Position numbers and translations under genes: made by a program. Positions 1-4,389 of a stretch of 6,855 nt of DNA are shown here, in pieces. Numbering within the stretch: position 1 is the first letter of the stretch; each line of letters begins with the position of its first letter. Origin of the DNA: a bacterium (lineage in GTDB: Bacteria > Verrucomicrobiota > Verrucomicrobiia > Limisphaerales > J093); assembly GCA_021784265.1 (NCBI GenBank), contig JAJXTA010000148.1, positions 1 to 6,855 on the forward strand. Direction: 5' to 3'. The notes below the pieces were generated by a model. It searched no databases. It was not told the DNA's origin and saw only the letters and a program-made list of their open reading frames with translations.

Positions 1-1141
1 CGCCCCGGTCAAGGTGTGTCGCCCGCGGGTCGCCCGAGGCGAAGCCCAGGCGATTGTGGCCAATTCTGGCAACGCCAACGCCTGCACCGGCGCGCCGGGG
101 CTCCGGGACGCCTTGGCCATGAGCACCCACGTCGCGCGGGCCCTGCACATGCCCGCGGAACACGTCTTGGTCGGCTCCACCGGGCGGATTGGAGTGCGGT
201 TGCCCATGAAGAATGTTGGGGCGGGCATCCGCGAGGCGGTTTCGTGCTTGGGCGACTCGGCGGCGCACGCGACGCAGGCCGCCGAAGCGATTATGACCAG
301 TGACACCCGCCCGAAGGAGGTGGCGGTGGAATGCCACTTGGGCGGACGCCGGGTCCGGGTCGGCGGCATCTGTAAAGGCGCGGGCATGATCCAGCCCGGC
401 ATGAGTGCCACTGGACGCCGCCCCCCGGCCCAGCCTCACGCCACGATGCTCTGCTTTCTCACCACCGACGCGGCCATTGGCGCGCCCGCGCTCCAGCGGG
501 CCCTGGCGGAGGCGGTCGCCGCGAGTTTCAATCGGATCACTGTCGATGGGGACATGAGCACCAACGACACCGTCCTGCTTCTGGCCAACGGGCTGGCGGG
601 CAACGCTCCCCTCCGGCCCGGCGGTGGGCCGGTCGCCCGGCGGGACTGGGCCACCTTCCAAGCGGCGTTGAACCATGTGACGCTCGAGTTGGCGAAGATG
701 ATTGTGCGCGATGGCGAAGGGGTCTCGCGGGTCGTCACCGTGCGGGTGAGCGGGGCGCGGTCGCCCGCCGAGGCCGACGCCGCGGCCCGCGCCGTGGCCA
801 ACAGCGCGCTGGTGAAAACCAGTTGGCACGGCGGGGATCCGAACTGGGGTCGGATTATTGACGCCTTGGGCTACTCGACGGCGCGAGTGGTGGAGGCGAA
901 AGTGGATATCGGCTACAGCGCCCCGGGAAGTTCTCGGATTGTCTATTCGCTGCGGCGCGGCCAACCCACCCGCACCACCTACCGGCGGCTCTGCGCGGCG
1001 GTGGCGCCCGTCGAGTTTGACTTGCATCTCCACTTGAACCTCGGGCGCGGCCGGGCGGTGATCTACGCCGCCGACCTCACCGAGGCCTACGTCGAGTTCA
1101 ACAAGGGCGACGTGAGCGATCCGGCATCGCTGGGAGGTTGA
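1..1141 (+). CDS. argJ: Bifunctional glutamate N-acetyltransferase / ornithine acetyltransferase ArgJ, 5'-partial
   Basis: ArgJ transfers the acetyl group of N-acetylornithine to glutamate, releasing ornithine and regenerating N-acetylglutamate in the cyclic arginine pathway; some members also use acetyl-CoA. The frame is open from base 2 (APVKVCRP...), matching the family before any start codon, so the true start lies upstream; GTG at 14 is only an internal valine. Counting from that codon, visible motifs are SGNANACTG (18-26), the oxyanion-hole STG in GSTGRIG (54-60), DTRPK (97-101), KGAGM (121-125), ATML at the autocleavage site (Thr144, codon 443-445) and GDPNWGRI near the C-terminus. The family is made as one chain that cuts itself before this Thr into alpha and beta subunits. 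About 380 residues are visible, so perhaps 20 to 40 are missing. Two oddities: about a dozen extra residues just before the cleavage site, and a tail ending NKGDVSDPASLGG instead of the more usual short Thr-ended terminus. Whether the enzyme is mono- or bifunctional cannot be read from sequence. Confidence 0.95.
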   Translation, partial: APVKVCRPRVARGEAQAIVANSGNANACTGAPGLRDALAMSTHVARALHMPAEHVLVGSTGRIGVRLPMKNVGAGIREAVSCLGDSAAHATQAAEAIMTSDTRPKEVAVECHLGGRRVRVGGICKGAGMIQPGMSATGRRPPAQPHATMLCFLTTDAAIGAPALQRALAEAVAASFNRITVDGDMSTNDTVLLLANGLAGNAPLRPGGGPVARRDWATFQAALNHVTLELAKMIVRDGEGVSRVVTVRVSGARSPAEADAAARAVANSALVKTSWHGGDPNWGRIIDALGYSTARVVEAKVDIGYSAPGSSRIVYSLRRGQPTRTTYRRLCAAVAPVEFDLHLHLNLGRGRAVIYAADLTEAYVEFNKGDVSDPASLGG

Positions 1142-1208
1142 CGCCCGCGTGAGCCGGAATTGCTACGTGGTTAACCGCGCCCGCACGGCGGCGCGCCCCC
1201 CTGACAGC

Positions 1209-1212
1209 GGAG
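1209..1212 (+). promoter_or_regulatory. Shine-Dalgarno site of argB
   Basis: GGAG lies seven bases before the ATG at 1220. It supports that start over upstream codons and shows that this organism uses Shine-Dalgarno initiation at least for this gene. Confidence 0.6.
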
Positions 1213-1219
1213 CGCCTCG

Positions 1220-2095
1220 ATGAATCACCTCATCACCAAGGCGGCCACCTTGCTCGAGGCCCTGCCTTACATCCAACGGTTCCGCTCCGCCACCTTCGTC
1301 ATCAAGTACGGCGGCAGTTTCATGGACTCGCCCGACCCGGCGATTCGTAATGGCGTGGCCCGCGACCTGGTCTTTCTGCGCGCGGTGCAGATCAACCCGG
1401 TGGTGGTGCATGGGGGCGGTAAAGCGATCAGTCGGGCGATGGAAGCCGCCGGGCTGAAGCCGGCCTTCGTCCAAGGCCAACGGGTCACCGATGCGGCCAC
1501 CGTGCAGGTCGTTGAACGGGTTCTCTCACGCCAGATCAACCCCGAGGTGGTGGCGGCCATCGGCGCCGCCGGCGGCCAAGCGCAAGGTTTGGCGGGCACG
1601 GACCTCTTCACCTGCCGCAAACTGTGGCTGACCGGCCCGGGCGGCCAGCGACGGGACCCCGGCTTCGTCGGCGAGGTGACGCGGGTCAACGTCGAGCCGT
1701 TGGTCGCCGCCCTCGCCCGGGGCGTCACGCCGGTCGTCAGCCCCACCGCGCGGGGGGAGGACGGGCAAGTTTACAACTGTAACGCGGATGTGGCCGCCGC
1801 CCAGGTCGCCATCGCTCTCCGAGCCCGGCGCCTGGTGTTCATGAGTGATGTGCCCGGTCTGCTGCGCCAGCCGCCCGACCCGGCGTCATTGATCTCCCAT
1901 CTCCACGCCAACGAGGTCCAGGGGCTCAAACAGGCGGGGGTGATCGACCAGGGGATGATCCCCAAGGTCGAGAGCGCGGTGGCCGCGCTTCAGGCCGGGG
2001 TGGACAAGGTGTCGTTCGTGGACGGACGGATCCCGCACGCCGTGTTGCTGGAGATCTTTACCGATGCCGGGGTCGGCACGGAGGTGGTGCCATGA
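1220..2095 (+). CDS. argB: Acetylglutamate kinase ArgB
   Basis: ArgB phosphorylates N-acetylglutamate with ATP to N-acetylglutamyl phosphate, the second step of arginine synthesis, in the cytoplasm. It is a 291-residue amino acid kinase fold protein of normal length. Visible motifs are KYGG (29-32, phosphate-binding lysine and glycines), VVHGGGK (62-68), GQRVTDAAT (86-94, substrate arginine), NCNAD (186-190, usually NxNAD, binds acetylglutamate), SDVPGLL (209-215) and GMIPK (245-249, catalytic lysine). Before KYGG there is an N-terminal segment, KAATLLEALPYIQRF, which matches the extra helix of arginine-inhibited hexameric kinases such as that of Pseudomonas. Feedback inhibition by arginine is therefore likely, as expected where ArgJ recycles acetyl groups. 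The ATG at 1220 has a GGAG seven bases upstream. The stop TGA overlaps a possible downstream ATG as ATGA at 2092-2095. It sits 78 bases after argJ and is probably co-transcribed. Confidence 0.97.
   Translation: MNHLITKAATLLEALPYIQRFRSATFVIKYGGSFMDSPDPAIRNGVARDLVFLRAVQINPVVVHGGGKAISRAMEAAGLKPAFVQGQRVTDAATVQVVERVLSRQINPEVVAAIGAAGGQAQGLAGTDLFTCRKLWLTGPGGQRRDPGFVGEVTRVNVEPLVAALARGVTPVVSPTARGEDGQVYNCNADVAAAQVAIALRARRLVFMSDVPGLLRQPPDPASLISHLHANEVQGLKQAGVIDQGMIPKVESAVAALQAGVDKVSFVDGRIPHAVLLEIFTDAGVGTEVVP
2080..2084 (+). promoter_or_regulatory. Strong Shine-Dalgarno (GGAGG) inside the end of argB
   Basis: GGAGG, followed by TGGT, lies within the last codons of argB, seven bases before the ATG at 2092. 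It is in good position for that ATG, which opens a 23-codon frame, and far from the argD ATG at 2160. In argB it encodes part of the terminal Thr-Glu-Val-Val-Pro, so it could also be coincidental coding sequence. Confidence 0.45.
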
Positions 2096-2163
2096 ACCGC
2101 GCCGGTGGGCACCCTCTCCGCGAGACGCTGGGGGCGGTCATCGGAGCCCAAGCTAGACTATGA
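2092..2163 (+). CDS. Possible 23-codon coupling peptide between argB and argD
   Basis: ATG at 2092-2094 overlaps the argB stop as ATGA. The frame runs 23 codons (starting MNRAGGHPLR, ending AQARL) and stops at TGA 2161-2163, which overlaps the argD start as ATGA. It has GGAGG at ideal spacing upstream. The frame differs from that of argD, so it is not an argD extension unless there is an indel. The peptide resembles nothing I recognise and has no Arg-rich or Trp-rich run of the kind seen in attenuation leaders. The likeliest role, if translated, is to carry ribosomes from argB to the argD start, which has no well-placed site of its own (the only GGAG, at 2143-2146, is 13 bases away). Chance remains possible: 23 open codons are common in GC-rich DNA, and the double overlap is the only unusual part. 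Confidence 0.35.
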   Translation: MNRAGGHPLRETLGAVIGAQARL

Positions 2164-3443
2164 AAGAGATCGTTCCCCCCCCACCCAGCCTGGTCCGCAA
2201 CGACTTGGCCGCCATCCGAGCCCGGTACCGGGCGAATGTCGTGCCGAGCTACGGCCGTTTTGATCTGGCCTTCAGCCGGGGCAGCGGCAGCTACCTCTGG
2301 GACGTCACCGGCAAACGTTATGTGGACCTGGGGGCCGGGATTGCCGTCTGCGCGCTCGGGCACGCCCATCCCGCGATTAGCCAGGCGCTCGTCGAACAGG
2401 CGCAGCGCCTGGTCCACGTCTCCAACCTCTATTACACCGAACCGCAAGGCCGTCTGGCCGAGGGGCTGGTCCGGCTCATCGGACCGGGCAAATGTTTCTT
2501 CTGCAACAGCGGGGCCGAAGCCAATGAGGGCCTGTTCAAGCTGGCGCGCCGCTTCGGGCATGACCAGGGCCGGTTCGAAGTGCTCACGGCACTGAATTCG
2601 TTCCACGGCCGCACCTTGGCCACGATCGCGGCCACCGGCCAGGAGAAGGTCAAGAAGGGCTTTGGTCCGATGGTCCCGGGCTTTCGGCATGTCCCCTACA
2701 ACGACTTGGCCGCCATGCGCGCCGCCCTTTCACCCGCCACGGCAGCCGTCCTCATCGAGGGGATCCAGGGCGAGGGCGGCGTCACCCCGGCCAACCCCGA
2801 TTACCTCCTGGGCCTGCGCGCCCTCTGCGACGAGCATCATCTCCTCCTGCTCTTGGACGGCGTCCAGTGCGGCTATTTTCGCTCCGGCCGGTTTCAGAGC
2901 TTTCAGCGGATTCTCGAAGGGGTGCCGGGCGCCGAGGGGTTCCTGCCCGACGGCATCGCGATGGCCAAGTCCCTCGCGGGCGGTTTGCCGATGGGAGCGT
3001 TTTGGGTCCGGGCGCCGTATGCCGACTTGCTGGGTCCGGGCGCCCATGCCAGCACCTTCGGTGGCACACCGTTGGCCTGCGCGGTGGCCCTGGAGGTTTT
3101 GGCGGTGGTCGAACGCGACCACTTGGCTGAGAACGCGCGCACGCTCGGGGCTTGGCTCTTAACCGAACTGCGGCGGTTGGCCGGCCGGTACCCCGGGGTG
3201 ATTAAACAGGTCCGCGGCGTGGGTTTGATGCTCGGCCTGGAACTGACGGAGAACCCACCTGGCCTGGGCCAGAACGGCAAGCCGCCCGGGCTGCACCTGG
3301 TTGATCGGCTGCACGCGGCGGGGGTGTTGACCATCCCGGCCGGGACGCACGTCGTCCGCCTGCTGCCCGCGCTGAACCTGACGCAAGAAGCGGCCCAGGA
3401 AGGCCTCAGCCTGATCGAACAGGTCCTCCACTCCTTGCCGTGA
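2160..3443 (+). CDS. argD: Acetylornithine aminotransferase ArgD
   Basis: ArgD is a PLP enzyme that transaminates N-acetylglutamate semialdehyde with glutamate to N-acetylornithine; homologues often also act on succinyldiaminopimelate in lysine synthesis. The 427 residues are a class III fold type I aminotransferase. Motifs are an N-terminal RANVVPSYGRFDLAF, CNSGAEANE (115-123, cofactor phosphate site), FHGRTLATIAATGQ (148-161), the pyridine-binding aspartate in LLDGVQCG (Asp233), the Schiff-base lysine in AMAKSLAGG (Lys270, codon 2967-2969), STFGGTPLAC (298-307) and RLLPALNLT near the end. Two departures from the enteric enzyme are seen: DGVQCGYFRSG in place of DEVQxGxGRTG, and about 18 extra residues (363-380, rich in Pro and Gly) before the LVDRLHAAGVLTIPAG segment. 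Arginine context favours ArgD over ornithine or GABA aminotransferases. The ATG at 2160 is the best-placed start; translation may depend on coupling from upstream. Confidence 0.95.
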   Translation: MKEIVPPPPSLVRNDLAAIRARYRANVVPSYGRFDLAFSRGSGSYLWDVTGKRYVDLGAGIAVCALGHAHPAISQALVEQAQRLVHVSNLYYTEPQGRLAEGLVRLIGPGKCFFCNSGAEANEGLFKLARRFGHDQGRFEVLTALNSFHGRTLATIAATGQEKVKKGFGPMVPGFRHVPYNDLAAMRAALSPATAAVLIEGIQGEGGVTPANPDYLLGLRALCDEHHLLLLLDGVQCGYFRSGRFQSFQRILEGVPGAEGFLPDGIAMAKSLAGGLPMGAFWVRAPYADLLGPGAHASTFGGTPLACAVALEVLAVVERDHLAENARTLGAWLLTELRRLAGRYPGVIKQVRGVGLMLGLELTENPPGLGQNGKPPGLHLVDRLHAAGVLTIPAGTHVVRLLPALNLTQEAAQEGLSLIEQVLHSLP

Positions 3444-3480
3444 GCCATTTCGCTAACCGACCCGACCCTATTACTTTCTC

Positions 3481-4389
3481 ATGCGCCACCTGTTGAGCTT
3501 GGAACACCTCCCACGCCCGGACCTGGATCACCTCTTGGCCCGCGCCGCCGATTTCAAACGCGAGCGCGGACACCCGCCGCGCCTGCCGTTGGCGGGCCAG
3601 ACCTGGGCCCTGCTCTTTGCCAAGTCCTCCACCCGCACCCGGGTGTCCTTCGAGGTGGGCATTCGGGAACTCGGCGGGCAGGTGATGTTTCTCAGCGCCG
3701 CCGATCTCCAATTAGGGCGCGGCGAACCGATCAAGGACACCGCCCGGGTCCTCGGGCGGATGGTGCACGGCGCGGTGATCCGCACGTTCGCCCAAACCGA
3801 CCTGGAGGAGTTCGCCCACTACGGCAAGATTCCTACCATCAACGCCCTGACCGACGAAGAACACCCCTGCCAGATTCTGGCGGACGTGTTCACTTATCAG
3901 GAGAAGCGCGGCTCGCTGGCAGGCCGCGTCGTGGCCTTTATCGGCGACGCGGCCTGCAACGTGGCGAACTCCTGGGCCTTTGCCGCCGGAAAGCTCGGGT
4001 TCGAGTTGCGCCTCGCCGCCCCGCGTGGTTATCAGCCCACCGCCGAGCTGCTGGCCCGCGCCGGCGGCCACGTCCATTGCACCACCGACCCCGGCCAGGC
4101 CGCGCAGGGCGCGGACCTCCTCTATACGGATGTCTGGGTTTCGATGGGCAAGGAAGCCGAAGCCACTCAACGCTTGGCCGACCTGGCCGCGTACCAGCTC
4201 AACGCCCCCTTACTGGCTCGCGCCCGCCCGGACGCCCTGGTGATGCATTGTCTGCCCGCCTACCGCGGCAAGGAAATTGACGAGGCGACGTTCGAGGCCC
4301 ATGCCCAAACGATCTTCGATCAAGCCGAGAACCGCCTCCATGTCCAGAAGGCCGTCCTGAACTGGGCCGGCGGCCCCGAGGAAGCCTAG
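3481..4389 (+). CDS. argF: Ornithine carbamoyltransferase ArgF
   Basis: ArgF joins carbamoyl phosphate to ornithine, giving citrulline, in the cytoplasm. At 302 residues it has the usual length. The N-terminal carbamoyl-phosphate domain shows STRTR (50-54), RGEPIKDTARVL (80-91) and HPCQILAD (128-135). The C-terminal ornithine domain shows FIGDAACNVANSW (153-165, where most enzymes have GDGNN), DVWVSMGKE (217-225, the SMG loop specific to ornithine enzymes) and HCLPAYRGKEI (256-266, catalytic cysteine). SMG and HCLP separate it from aspartate and acetylornithine carbamoyltransferases. The ATG at 3481 follows argD by 37 bases with a pyrimidine-rich leader (CCCTATTACTTTCTC) and no Shine-Dalgarno site. 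No other in-frame start fits. The stop TAG at 4387-4389 overlaps the stop of the convergent minus-strand gene. It closes the visible arg cluster; argG and argH are not in the window. Confidence 0.96.
   Translation: MRHLLSLEHLPRPDLDHLLARAADFKRERGHPPRLPLAGQTWALLFAKSSTRTRVSFEVGIRELGGQVMFLSAADLQLGRGEPIKDTARVLGRMVHGAVIRTFAQTDLEEFAHYGKIPTINALTDEEHPCQILADVFTYQEKRGSLAGRVVAFIGDAACNVANSWAFAAGKLGFELRLAAPRGYQPTAELLARAGGHVHCTTDPGQAAQGADLLYTDVWVSMGKEAEATQRLADLAAYQLNAPLLARARPDALVMHCLPAYRGKEIDEATFEAHAQTIFDQAENRLHVQKAVLNWAGGPEEA
4386..4389. other. Shared palindromic stop CTAG of two convergent genes
   Basis: TAG at 4387-4389 ends argF on the plus strand, and TAG read from 4388 to 4386 ends the membrane protein on the minus strand. 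The palindrome CTAG serves both, giving a four-base tail-to-tail overlap with no intergenic space. A short GC hairpin (GGGCC/GGCCC, 4364-4376) lies in the last codons of argF but lacks a T tract, so I do not call it a terminator. Confidence 0.9.

Noticed and set aside
14..16. GTG as the true argJ start
   Set aside because: The codons before it (APVK) continue the ArgJ family sequence, and the family has more residues upstream. The gene is cut by the window edge.
2198..2716. Exact 18-base direct repeat (CAACGACTTGGCCGCCAT) at 2198-2215 and 2699-2716 within argD
   Set aside because: Both copies encode Asn-Asp-Leu-Ala-Ala in frame and lie 501 bases apart. Preferred codons over a common Leu-Ala-Ala helix explain it without a mobile or recombination event.
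2903..3448. Open minus-strand frame of 181 codons across argD
   Set aside because: It is antisense to clear ArgD motifs, has Arg/Ser/Pro-rich composition and no recognisable domain.
4364..4376. Rho-independent terminator at the end of argF
   Set aside because: The stem is five base pairs with a three-base loop and no T tract follows on either strand.
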